From NCBI GenBank assembly GCA_029255685.2, contig CM055315.2:50373358-50437357 (forward strand): a DNA stretch of 64,000 nt, in the 5' to 3' direction. The notes beneath the pieces are model-generated. The model saw only the letters and a list, made by a program, of their open reading frames with translations, did no database searches and had not been told where the DNA came from. The DNA is from Silene conica. Taxonomy: Eukaryota; Streptophyta; Magnoliopsida; Caryophyllales; Caryophyllaceae. The position numbers and the translations under genes were made by a program. Positions 22,418 through 33,573 of this stretch are shown here, piece after piece (the stretch's first letter is position 1; each line of letters begins with the position of its first letter).

Positions 22418-22693
22418 TGATGCCCGTCGTTGAGGGTATCAAAGATAAAATTTATAATTCCTAAACTTAAACTATAGATAGTGAAAGTCAGGGTCGAACC
22501 ACAAGGAGGTGGGGAATGTTTATTGTTTGATGTTAATGTTTAAAGTAACAGTTTTGGGGATTTGATTGATTGATTACTAAGTCTAAGCAAAGATTAAAAT
22601 AAAATAAGAAATAAAAGACAAGAATAAAATTATAATAAAAGGGATGCTAGGATGTTTGGGTAACAAATAGCTAACGTAATATAAATCCTAAGG
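22418..22693 (-). repeat. Athila-A 5' LTR, terminal 276 bp only
   Basis: Copy of 15617-15892 up to the point where the family-B LTR begins. The remaining 1.28 kb of this LTR is not found on the far side of the insertion. Confidence 0.88.
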
Positions 22694-23424
22694 TGTAAAA
22701 CCCCTCGCGAAAGCGGAAATATAAACATACAAAAGTACCAAAAATGCAGCGGAATTAAAACTTTTTAAAGATAAACAACATGCGAGAAGAGTTAAACTGA
22801 AACGGAAACTGAAACTGAAATAAAATAAAATAGATAAGTAACAGTTCTAAGTATCAAAACCAAATATGTACAACAGCCTGGGATGGAACATCCCTACAGG
22901 CACCAACCAAAAACTCTATCAAAAGAAACTAAGAGTCTAGCTAAACGATAAACGGGTATGTCATATGATGAAAGGATCATCACTCGCTAGCTCTCGTGTG
23001 AACCCCGCTCCAACGTGCATGTACCTACATACATGAAAACATGTACGCCACAATCAGTGGGGAGTGACTAGAGTTCTCCTAGTCACCTTTTGTGACAACA
23101 CGTAACACATAAAACAATACAGAATACTCCAACATATATAAACATGTGAAGCATAAACATCTCATCAACTGTTCTCATACTATCAAGAAAACTCTAGTGC
23201 ACGGCTCTCCACCAACTTCATAAACCGTTAGGAAGGAGAGCCGGTTTCCCTACTGGTTACCCAGTCGGGGGTTTTTCAATCCAACTATTTATGAAACCGA
23301 TAAAAGAGTCATCCAATGCCTTGGATGAACAGATTATAAACTCAAGCAATATATTCATTAACTTCAACATGCATATCTGACACTGTACCAGACTCTAGGC
23401 AAGCAGATATAACATCAAGTAAAG

Positions 23425-24010
23425 AGGTTCAGCGGTCAACTTAAGACATAACCTAATTACCAAACGTTCAGCAAGTATAAAGGTTTAGAGGCGACATCTT
23501 AACGCATAACCTAGATACTAAGTTCACAATATCAAGCAAGGACTCAGAGGCGAAAACTCAACGCATGGACCGGCTATCACTGAACACTAGACTCAGAGGC
23601 GAAAACTCAACGCATGGACTAGCATTGAATTCACTATCACAAGTAAGGAACTCAGAGGCGAAAACTCAACGCATGTTCCCCTACTACATCACAAGGTACT
23701 AAACTCAGAGGCGAAAACTCAACGCATGTTCTAGCACCAAACACCTGCACTCCGGGTAAGGTATGACAACCTGACTGCCCCGTCGTGCAGTTGCTCTACT
23801 CGTCAGACTCAGAGGCCAGATTAAGGCATGTCCTGACGCGATCACACATACATGTCTGGACTTAGAGGCGAAAACTCAACGCATGTCCCAGACACGACAA
23901 ACAAACATGTATGGAACTCAGAGGCGAAAACTCAATGCATGTTCCCATACACAACAAACAACCTACGTATTAAGTTCAGAGGCCAGCTTAAGGCATAACT
24001 TAATACGCAT
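23425..24010 (-). repeat. Hairpin array in LTR B-A
   Basis: About ten units of roughly 55-60 bp share a loop like CTCAGAGGCGAAAACTCAAC and are flanked by arms that pair with each other but differ between units. Examples: CGTATTAAGTT with AACTTAATACG (23966-23976, 23997-24007, perfect), GTATGGAAC with GTTCCCATAC (23909, 23941), GTCTGGAC with GTCCCAGAC (23854, 23885), CGTCAGAC with GTCCTGACG (23801, 23830). Two or three units pair poorly. Confidence 0.8.
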
Positions 24011-24300
24011 CAATACAATATCATCCAAGTCTATGAACTAACCTATAGTTCCACTTTTAACTTCTAATCAACACTTAATTGACCCCGGGAACTAAGTTGA
24101 GGGAGAGCCGGTTTCCCTTTCGGTTACCCGACCGGGGGGTCTCTATCCTCACTCCATTTCCGAACCCAATATAGTGTCGCCCATCCTCCGGGGACCTCAA
24201 ATACATATAAAAGATACAAGGAACGAGTTTCAATCAAAACTGATTAACCGATTAAAAGTTACGAATGAATTACGAATTCAAAATGACTTACAGGGGCCCC

Positions 24301-24668
24301 CAGCCGGTTGGCAGGCAGCCGGTCGGCTGGCTGGTGGTCCTCTCTCAGCCTACGCCTTTAACAAAAACACAATGCACAGGGACTCCCAGCCGGTCGGCCG
24401 GCTGGGAACCCAATCGCAGGTTCTGAAAAACTCGCAACCCATACCCCAATGTACTCCCAGCCGGCTAGCAGGCGGCCGGTCTGCCGGCTGGGCTCCCTTA
24501 TACATATGTTCTCGCGAAAACACAAAACAACACAAGGAGACCACCAGCCGGTCGGCAGGCAGCCGGTCGGCCGGCTGGCAGTCCCAAGCCTAATTTTCCC
24601 TAAAACTTCGCAAAACACAAGAGAAGCGCTCCCAGCCGGTCGACCGGCGGCCGGTCGGTCGACTGGCT
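24301..24668. repeat. CCAGCCGG/CCGGCTGG palindrome cluster in LTR B-A
   Basis: Five GC-rich blocks of 20-40 bp built from AGCCGGTCGGC and its complement, separated by AT-richer sequence. The position in the LTR matches the GCGCA cluster of the other family-B LTR (48161-48229), although the words differ. Confidence 0.8.
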
Positions 24669-25678
24669 CAGAGAGCCTGATACGATTTTTCGCAACTTTC
24701 AGCCTATTCGAAAACTCCATAAATCGACACCAATTCTTCACAATTGCTACAAGTAAAGTTTCCCCAACATTTCCAATCATCCAATACTACTAACTAACAG
24801 CAAACAAATCCCATAACAATCCTCAAACGATTAATTTCATGTATCCGTCTTAACTTTGTGAAAACTGAAAATAAGCTTAAGAACATGTAACAACATCACA
24901 AGGCATGAATTCTTCACATAAGAACAATCCTAAACATGATACTAAGTCCATTAATCATTAAACATTAACAAAATCAGGAACAAATAGAAGAACACATCAA
25001 AACTTGCTAATATTCACAATAAGGCTGAGTTTCTCATTATCGTCACCTTAAATGCACTCCGGCTAAAGATCCTCCTCTACCACGAAGCTATCAACTTCCG
25101 GGTCGTCCAACCCACGCCTACAAGCACGAAAAACGATGTTAACGGAGTAAAAACGGAATTTATGCGAAACAGCCCAAATTTCGAAGTCGGTAAAATGCAA
25201 AACGAAACTGATAGATGGCTTGAAAATTTGATGAGGATTCCGAAAATGTTATTGTTACCTCGATTTGATGAACGGATGATGGAGAAATGATCAAAAGAAG
25301 ATGAATAAAATGGAGGTTTTAGGAGAAATGGAGTTTACAGTGATATGTTCTTGAGGATGATAAATGTGTCGACTAAATGGGTTTTATGAGGGTTTATATT
25401 TGTCCTTTCCGTTCCAAGTGAAACGGGTTAGGATACTTGAACGGATATTTAAGTTGGGAACTTAACCTTACCAAGTTTGTATTCGTCTTAAGGACTTAAG
25501 GTTCTTAAGACGGATCTTACTAATTAAATTAAAATCTTTCACAATAAATCATTAAAATATTATTTTATTACTTTAAATAATTTAAAATGCTTAAAATAGA
25601 TTTTACGAAAATACGGGATGTTACAATCACCCCAACTTCAAAAAGTTTCGTCCTCGAAACTCGAACGAAGATTAATGA

Positions 25679-27109
25679 GACTATGATTGTTGTCCCCCTG
25701 TCCCCTCCCATGTACTTTCCCCCCGTATTTAATTCTATTACTACACACATACATTATTTGTATGCCCCAATGCATTCCATTTTAAACGTATGCAAAGGTG
25801 GCTTTTTCTTCTTCCCCTTTCTCTTCCAATTTTTGTTAAACACAGAAAATAAATCCAGATTTTGTGTCAGAAATTAAATTGTAGCATAAAGGTTATAAGA
25901 ATTTGATTTTCACTATTTTATTAAATGATGTATGTGTATATCAAATGTTTGTAAAATGCACATGTCATTTATTTGTGATTTGTTTGTTATTATTAGTTGT
26001 TGATTGGTTTTTCAATTGTTTTTCTCATACAAAAAACAATTTATATTGTTGTATGTTTAAATGATTATATAATGTTCTCTTAATAATTGATGATCCATTG
26101 TTGATATTTTTTTTTCATCTATCGTCACTGTATTGTTGTATGTTTCAATGACCATATTTTTTCTCTTAATGTTTATTTTGTGTTTTGATTCATTGTGTTT
26201 GTAATTTATGGTGTTCTTCACGGGTTCTTTTGATGTTTAACAGTTTCATACCTTCTATGTTGGAATACATGAAGATGTCAGAATAATGTCGTCATTTTTA
26301 TTGTTGATGTGACCCTGTCAAAACGTAGTATAACAGACTATGCATATATGTGTTTATATTTTGCCAGCAATTGTCTTTACTTCTGTGGATAATGTGTTCC
26401 TGTATTATTGTTGTTGCACAGATTACTCACGAATAATACAATCACACAATGTTTTTGCAAAGTGGGGGATAATGAGTCCTAATCAACGAATAGTTTCATT
26501 CTTACACAATATGTTACTAGATTAAATTTGGCAATACAATGGATAAACATATAAATAATTATCATCCTTGGAATATTTTTTAGGACCGTGTATTTAACAA
26601 GTAATGTTTCCATTCTAGCACAATATGTCACCATGTACAATTTGGGACAATAATTGATTAATATATAAACAATTGACATTCTTAGTTTATTTTTTACGAC
26701 AATGTATTATACAAGCAAGTAATGTTTTCTTCCTTGCACAATATGTTGTCATTTACATTTTGGTAACATATTGGGTAAATATGTGAACATTTAACATTAT
26801 TAGTGAATCTCTCAAGATAGTGAATTTTACAAGTAATTTTATCATTCTTACATAAATTGTTGTCGTATCGAAATTGGTAACATTGTGTTAAACATATAAA
26901 CACATATGTCATTTTATGTGACCTGTTGTAGAAAGTGAATCATTTATAGTATTGTATATTTTATGCGATGTATTCATTATTGCACAATATGTTACCATAT
27001 TACAATTGGTAACATAACAGATATACATATAAACAGGTTGTCATTAATGTTGTATTTCTTTTGGCTATGTATGTGTCAATTATGTTCACATACTTGTAGA
27101 ATATGTCAC
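25679..27109. repeat. AT-rich block X, second copy
   Basis: Copy of 14186-15616 with a handful of substitutions and no net indel, ending in the target duplication GTCAC. It starts abruptly next to family-B internal sequence. Confidence 0.85.
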
Positions 27110-29010
27110 TGATGCCCGTCGTTGAGGGTATCAAAGATAAAATTTATAATTCCTAAACTTAAACTATAGATAGTGAAAGTCAGGGTCGAACCACAAGGAG
27201 GTGGGGAATGTTTATTGTTTGATGTTAATGTTTAAAGTAACAGTTTTGGGGATTTGATTGATTGATTACTAAGTCTAAGCAAAGATTAAAATAAAATAAG
27301 AAATAAAAGACAAGAATAAAATTATAATAAAAGGGATGCTAGGATGTTTGGGTAACAAATAGCTAAGGTAATATAAATCCTAAGGTCAACATGTATTGCA
27401 GTCGCGTAAGGGGTGTAACATATCCTTTCGGTCTATGGTACCTAATAGCTCCTTTCGGCCTATGCTATTAGTTCCTAGGTCTCACAATTACTGGGTGTCA
27501 ACAATAAGGGTGATTCCTAAATTCTAGGTCACATACCTTTCAGTCTTAAGTAACCTAGCCGTCTTAAGGTGTAAACCAATGCCCTTCCCGTATCTTTCAA
27601 TCTTGGGTAGGTCATTACTAACATCCTACAAGTCTCCTTTCAGTCTCATTGTAGGTCATTATGGTCTATGAATTAAAACGAAACAGAATACATACGCGAG
27701 TGGGTCGACCGACCAGCTAGCCCAGTCGGCCGACCACCGCCTTGGTCGACTGACCCATTATGTGAGTCGGCCGACCACGGCCCTGCTACAGGTCGGTCTC
27801 GAACTTTATATTACCTACGCATATTCATCCCCTACATCCTAACATAAGTATTTAGCTACGCATGATTATTGAAACAACAATAAAAACAGGGATAAACATG
27901 GCAATCATAACAATTATCAATCTAAACATGCAATTTACGATAAAGCTTTGGGATTCTATCTTAAACCGAATACAAGTAATTATAAGAACAATAATAAAAC
28001 TAAATTAAGGAAGAATTACCAGAAATTGGAATTAAGATGAAAAGGAACAAACTTTATTGAATGCTTGAATGATTGATGAACAACTAAAGTGCTTCGAGAA
28101 TATTGAAAGATTGTAATTAAACTAAAGACTGAATAAAACTAAATAAAGCTGAATGATTCTGAATGTAGAACTCGATGATTAACCCTAAACGAAAGATTAG
28201 TTTATATAGGGCGGCAACTAGGAGTTTCCTAAAGACTCCAACACTTCTTATGGACTTCCGGAAAAACTTCTGGGCTGCGCTGAGGTCGGTCGACCTACTA
28301 TGTGGGTCGGTCGACCTCTTTACGGGCTTCAGGAAAATTCTGGGCTTTCATAACAGATATCTGGTCGGCCGACCCAAGTAATAGGTCGGTCGACCCGTTT
28401 CCGCGTTAGATTGCTTTGATTCGTCTCGGTTTGACTTTTGGTACTTGATTAATGACTCCAGTTGACTTTCTTCGTTCCTTAGTTATGCAGAAAATCTCGA
28501 GGGCATAAGTTTGGTGTAAAATTGTCCTTTTTCCGCACAAATCTGCAAAAGTGCATAAAAATACGAAAGTGCACAATTGTTGGGAAATAAGGGCTAAAAC
28601 ATAGTAAATGAGCGACCAAATGCGTGTAAAAATAGATTTAAAACATCATAAAATAGACACGCATCAGTCACCATTCCAAAACTCGTTACATATTGGCTAA
28701 TATGTTACCATATTACAATTGGTAACGTAACAGATATACATATAAACATGTGTTATTAATGTTGTATTTCCTTTGGCTATGTTTGTGTCAATTATGTTCA
28801 CATACTTGTAGAATATGTCACCACTCAAAAACTCGTTACATATTGGCTAATATGTTACCATATTACAATTTGTAACATAACAGATATACATATAAACAGG
28901 TTGTCATTAATGTTGTATTTTCTTTGGCTATGTATGTGTCAATTATGTTCACATTCTTGTAGAATATGTCACCATTCCAAAACTCGTTACATATTGGTTA
29001 ATATGATCAC
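26988..29010. repeat. 150-bp tandem repeat, interrupted by the solo LTR
   Basis: The phrase TATGTTACCATATTACAAT starts at 26988, 28701 and 28851, and a partial fourth unit starts near 29000. The step is 150 bp, and 151 bp across the LTR once the 1557-bp LTR and 5-bp duplication are removed. The Athila element therefore inserted into an existing array. Older units upstream in block X are shorter and degenerate. Confidence 0.8.
27110..28666 (-). mobile_element. Solo Athila LTR with GTCAC on both sides
   Basis: 1557 bp, the same as LTR 15617-17173. GTCAC at 27105-27109 and 28667-28671 is the target duplication, so this LTR is complete and stands alone: the internal region was removed by LTR-LTR recombination. 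It repeats the palindrome clusters (27703-27776, 28284-28395) and TATA box. Confidence 0.9.
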
Positions 29011-29783
29011 ATTCTGACTAAACCTAGAGACACCGCACTTAACCCATATATCATGTCAGACATACCAAGATCTTCAAATCCCAAACCCAGAAACATAAAA
29101 ACGCATAAACCAAAAAAAATCCAGAAAATTTTGCTTCAAACCGAGAAAAAACAAATTACCAAGAAAACCCAAAAAACATGCAAAACCCATAAAAAGATGA
29201 ACCCCATACATGCTATCTACCTAAAAAGCACATTTTCATTCCAAAAAACAAATAAACCCATAAATAGTTGAATTTCTTAAATTCGAAACAAAAAATTCAA
29301 AACATAAATTTACAACATAAATTCATAGCATAAACCCACAACAAAAACCACATAGTACGTCTAACATTTTGCTTTGTCACCATATTAATAAATTATGTTT
29401 GGTGTTATTAATGTTTTGTTAGATGGAGAAGAGGGAGTAAAGAGAGAGGACGGAGGAATAAAGTGAGAAATGAGAAAGAAAGAAGTGAAATTATGAGGAA
29501 ATGACTGAAGGGGTTGAAAGAGAAATGAGGGTTTATTTGTTTATTTGTTGAACCCAGATCTCTTCTCCTCAAGGTTTGGGGAAGTGTGTTGTTTATTTGG
29601 TTTTTATTCCCAACATGTCAAGTCAATACATGACATCACCCCTACTTGCATGCTCCATATTCACAAAAATGGTACTTATTTGACCCGTCGCAAGCTTGCG
29701 ACGGGTCCGTCCGTCTTAAGAAAAACTGACTGATTTTATTTTTGGCAAGTATAATAATCACAATTATTTTGGGATATTATATT
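29011..29783. other. A-rich and purine-rich spacer
   Basis: A-rich sequence (about 29080-29350), then a GA-rich stretch (29420-29530) and a perfect 26-bp palindrome (29682-29707). The 72-codon lysine-rich ORF is a by-product of base composition. No gene seen. Confidence 0.5.
29682..29707. repeat. Perfect 26-bp palindrome
   Basis: Arms GACCCGTCGCAAG and CTTGCGACGGGTC with no spacer, centred on a HindIII site. It could be the centre of a foldback MITE; CCGTCTTAAG follows directly. Confidence 0.8.
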
Positions 29784-29852
29784 ATCGGTTTTTCTAACAT
29801 GTGCCCTTAGGGCATACATTGATAATCTAAATAGGGAAATATTTACAACATT

Positions 29853-32257
29853 TTTTTTTTTTTTTTTTTTTGATGAAATGTGAGAAGATATATATATCAA
29901 AAGACCAACACCATTACAATATCAGGCTGACTGTTAGAAAATTAAAATCTAACAACTCAAACAACAACAAAAAAAATTTAAGAACCAAACAAAGCTAGCT
30001 ACTCATCATTCTGAGAAGATAAACGTGCCAAAGCTTCTGTTGTTATCTGTCTGGCCACCACTTCAGGTTTGAGTAGAATGCCATTTACTCTCGCATTGTT
30101 TCTTTGCCTCCATACGTGGTAGTATAATGCAGTAAGGAACACTGCCATCCTTTTCCAATTAGGATCTTTTGGATCACCTTGTAGCATGGTTGCTTCTGAC
30201 ACAAGAGGGGTCTGTATATTACTGGCCAGGGCAGCTCTGATTCTTATACTGTAAGGACAGACAATTAGCAAATGGTGTCTAGTTTCAGCAGCAGTTCCAC
30301 AGGAGCAGCATATATCATCACTACTACACCCAATGCTGTACAACTTGTCTTTTAGGTTCATCCCTTTTGTAAACGAGAGCCAGGTGATGACAGAATGCTT
30401 TGGGACATTCCAAGAGTTCCAGCATAGTTTAGGCCAGTCTAGGAGTGGAGTAGAAGGGATCAGCCAGTCATACCCAGCCCTGACTGTGTAACCATTTGGA
30501 TTAGTAGTCCAGGTATTATTACTGTATCCAGACCTGAGAAGTTCTTTTGCCTTACAAACACTCTTCCACGACCAAGTAGAGTCTGCTGGGGGTTGATAAG
30601 TATCCCACTGTTGATCCTTCAGGTAAATTTGGTGAACCCATTTAATCCAGAGTCTGTCTGCCTTAGTGTATAGCCAATCAACCAGCTTGCCAATATTTGC
30701 ATAATTCCAGACAGCTATTCTCTTAATCCCTAACCCTCCTTCTTCCTTAGATGTTGTAACAGTATCCCAAGAGACCAGAGGAACTCTATGGTACTCACTA
30801 CTTCCATCCCATAAGAAGTTCCAACAAATAGCCTCTATTCTCTTGATGATGCTCTTAGGCAGAATGAACATAGATGCCCAATAGTTATGTAGGGTATTAA
30901 GAACAGAATTAATGAGAGTGATCCTTCCAGCATAAGAGAGTTTTCTTGCTCCAATACTCCTTATTCTATTCATAATCTTCTCTGTCAGTTTATGGCAATC
31001 TTGTTTATTAATCTTACCAGTTTGCATAGGTACACCCAAGTATCTGAATGGAAATGTGCCTTCACTAAAACCAGTAACCCTCTTGATGTCTGCTCTCAGA
31101 TCAGGGTCCATCCCATTAAAATAAATATCAGACTTGGAGGAGTTCAGCTTAAGACCAGAGGCTGCAGAAAAAGAATTGAAAGCTCTCATAAGGAGAACAA
31201 TGGAGGTAGCATTGCCCTTACAAAACATGAGTAGATCGTCAGCAAACATGAGATGAGTGAGCTTGAGCTGCTTGCACATAGGATGATATTGAAAAGGCCA
31301 GTTGGCAGTGGCATAGTTGATCAGTCTAGAGAGGTATTCCATGCACATAGTGAAAATCAAGGGGGATATAGGATCCCCTTGTCTCAGACCCCTTTTGCCC
31401 TTGAAATAACCAAAGTTAGATCCATTTATAGCCAAGGAAAAGGAAGGAGTAGAGATACAGGCCATCACCAGCTTAATGAAGTGGTTGGGTATATAGAACT
31501 TGTGTAGCAACTGTTCTACAAACGACCATTCAATGGTGTCATATGCCTTTTGGAGATCAATCTTAAATAAACATCGAGGAGAAACATTCTGCCTGGAATA
31601 GTGATGTATGAGGTCTTGACAGATGAGTACATTTTCAATTATAGATCTGCCCTTGATGAAAGCACCCTGGTTATCCTGTATGAGATCAGGTAAGACTAGG
31701 GCTAGCCTGTTGCACAAAAGTTTGGAGATGGCTTTATAGAGAATATTGCAACATGCTATAGGCCTAAACTGAGTAACAGAAGTAGGCCTCTCACATTTAG
31801 GGACAAGAGTGATTGTAGTTGCATTAATCTGTTGAAGAAGCTGGCCTGACCTGAAGAAGTCAGCTATAGCAGCACATATATCTGTGCCAATGATATCCCA
31901 AGTATCCTTATAGAACTGGCTACTATAACCATCTGGTCCAGGGGCTTTTGTGTTTGGAATGGAAAAAATAGCTTCTTTAATTTCCTGATATGTAACTGGG
32001 CTGTTAAGTAAGGTACAATGACTGGTAGTGCATAAGGAGCCAGTGGCCATGACAGAAGATCTCACTTGTTCAGTGGTATTAGTACTCCCCAGTAAGTATT
32101 GGTAATACTGTAGGAAAGCATTTTGAATGGAAGCTTGATCTTTGCAGGTGGTACCTTGTATGTCATTAATCTGCACAATCGTGTTTCTCAACTGCCTTTG
32201 TTTGATACTTTTGTGGAAGTAGGCAGTATTGCTATCACCTTCTTCTAACCATTGTGT
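29853..32257 (-). mobile_element. LINE-B, 5'-truncated L1-type element
   Basis: The minus-strand 3' end has a poly-A tail (plus T-run 29851-29871). Both sides show TTTACAACATT (29842-29852 and 32258-32268), a target duplication inside MITE-1. The 5' end falls in the linker before reverse transcriptase, so ORF1 and endonuclease were lost on insertion, the common result of incomplete reverse transcription. Confidence 0.88.
29999..32257 (-). pseudogene. LINE-B reverse transcriptase, 5'-truncated ORF2
   Basis: A continuous frame of about 750 codons with no ATG at its truncated start (…WLEEGDSNTAYFHKS…). RT motifs are intact: IPNTKAPGPDGY, PKCERPTSVTQFRPI, QGAFIKGRSI, RQGDPISPLIF and the catalytic FADD (LMFADDLLMF). 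The zf-RVT region follows (WSWKSVCKAKELL, later CCSCGTAAETRHHLL). Length and order match the C-terminal two thirds of plant L1 ORF2. It has no stop or frameshift, which suggests a younger insertion than LINE-A. It is a pseudogene only because endonuclease, start and promoter are missing. Confidence 0.9.
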
Positions 32258-32501
32258 TTTACAACATTAGCTCATCTGATTCTTAGCTAGAAAGTTATTT
32301 TTACCATAATTAACGTAAATACGGTGTAATATTTCCACATTTAGATTATTAATGAATGCCCTAAGGGCACACGTTAGAAAAACCGTAATATTATATTATA
32401 AGATCTAATCATGTCAATTAGCTAGGGGGAAAAAAATTTGTGAGAGTGATTGTGGGACTGACATGTGTCTAGCGGTTCCTATTTTATTCTTATATATAGA
32501 T

Positions 32502-32687
32502 TATCGGTTTTTCTAACGTGTGTCCTAAGGGCACACATTTATAAACCGAATATGGGAATATTTGTAAGATATCCTCATGATAAATTCAAGTATAAACCTA
32601 GTTTTAGCATAATTAGTGAGAATATCTTATGAATGTTTCCTTATTCGATTTATTAACGTGTACCCTTAGGGCACACTAAACGCCGTA
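32502..32687. mobile_element. MITE-2, same family as MITE-1
   Basis: Starts CGGTTTTTCTAACGTGTG with GTGTCCTAAGGGCACAC, and ends in an inverted, partly diverged copy with GTACCCTTAGGGCACAC. The inner parts AATATTTGTAAGATAT and GAATATCTTATGAATG are also complementary. About 186 bp, non-coding. Confidence 0.7.
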
Positions 32688-33573
32688 TTAGATCAGACCG
32701 TTAATCATGGCGATTTCTTTTGTTAGACTAATTTACTATATTCATTGCGCTGGAAATTTGGGGTCATACCAAATACTTTTTTCTCTCGAAAATAAAACAC
32801 AAAAATAGCCCAAATATTTAATTTCTCTTTACGATATAAACAACAAAACTGTGAAACTCGTCTTCCTGAAAAATTGTCAACATTATCAAAATTGATTGAT
32901 TCCCCTTGAAATTTGGTCATAGATCTTAACAAAACAACATACAACAACGCGATTTCAGCAATTTGAGAAGAAGATTTCGATTAATTTTCAAGTAATTTTA
33001 TAATTTTGGTCAAAATTAAACATATTCATTCATATAATTCCGTTAATTTATTCATCTAATTTTGAAGATACATGGTTCGATTTGGATAGAAATTGAATAT
33101 TTCCTGAATACAAGGTTTGAATTTGATCAAAATTAAGCAGTTACTATATAAGTTTCCATCTTTTCCCAAAATGTAGCAATTTTCTACTTCTTATATATTG
33201 TATCGTTTTTGATGATTTCTGGCAACTCTAATTGCTATGGAAATTGTAGATATCACAATGGTTGATTATAATTGTGTTATTGAAACTTTTTTTTTTGGCG
33301 GAATATTTAGCTCCATTTTGTATTTTAGTTTTATGCAAGGTTTAGTTTATGATTTCAGGCGATTTTGTGAATATGTAACTTAATTGTGTCAATGTAAGAG
33401 TTGGTTAATTGAGTCTTAAAGACGATAATGTGATGATGCTACTGATTTCGTTAGGTTGTTACTAAAGAAAGCAGAACTGAACAATTTTGTGACTGTTAGA
33501 ATGTATGATGTGAATATGTTTGTTTAGCTGTGAAATGTGAATCTAGGGTCTCATTTTGTGAAACTTAGTGACA
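32688..33573. other. Unassigned AT-rich sequence
   Basis: About 890 bp with no convincing ORF or repeat copy in the window. It may be host intergenic DNA. The 74-codon minus ORF (32723-32947) has no family features. Confidence 0.4.

Larger units (their letters stand above)
15617..22693 (-). mobile_element. Athila-A, Athila-type gypsy element with gag and protease only
   Basis: Minus orientation: 5' LTR fragment 22418-22693 (the rest lost to the family-B insertion), primer site 22393-22412, gag 22034-20361, protease 20360-19410, non-coding 3' part, polypurine tract 17174-17191, 3' LTR 15617-17173. The gag, the DLG protease and the tRNA-Asp-like primer site are typical of the Athila lineage. 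Reverse transcriptase, RNase H and integrase are absent: only 2.2 kb of non-coding sequence separates protease and LTR. It could move only with help from an autonomous relative. Confidence 0.88.
22694..25678 (-). mobile_element. Family-B LTR with 53 bp of internal sequence (copy B-A)
   Basis: LTR 22694-25625 runs TGTAAAACCCC to GATGTTACA, like the LTRs at 46122 and 52578, but is more diverged. The 53 bp after it match the internal edge of family B at 49276, with AAAAAGTTTCGTCCTCGAAA shared, and then switch at a GA microhomology to block X. So this is the 3' LTR of a minus-strand element whose remainder was lost. It carries a hairpin array (23425-24010) and a GC palindrome cluster (24301-24668). 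Confidence 0.82.
29784..32390. mobile_element. MITE-1, split by LINE-B
   Basis: Inverted ends of about 45-50 bp: CGGTTTTTCTAACATGTGCC at 29788 and its near-complement ending in TTAGAAAAACCG at about 32384, each with the inner palindrome GTGCCCTTAGGGCA. Without LINE-B and one target copy the element would be about 190 bp. No transposase. A second copy is at 32502-32687. The superfamily is unknown. Confidence 0.75.

Noticed and set aside
23425-24010. CRISPR-like look: regular repeats with variable spacers
   Set aside because: The setting is a plant LTR retrotransposon, no cas genes exist, and the variable parts pair with each other around the repeat. It is a hairpin array, not a CRISPR.
24174-24793. 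ORFs of 114-140 codons on both strands over the CCAGCCGG cluster
   Set aside because: Open frames on both strands come from the GC-rich repeated palindromes, which contain few stop codons.
29053-29271. Lysine-rich 72-codon ORF
   Set aside because: A-rich low-complexity DNA next to tandem repeats; no homologue recognised and no supporting signals.
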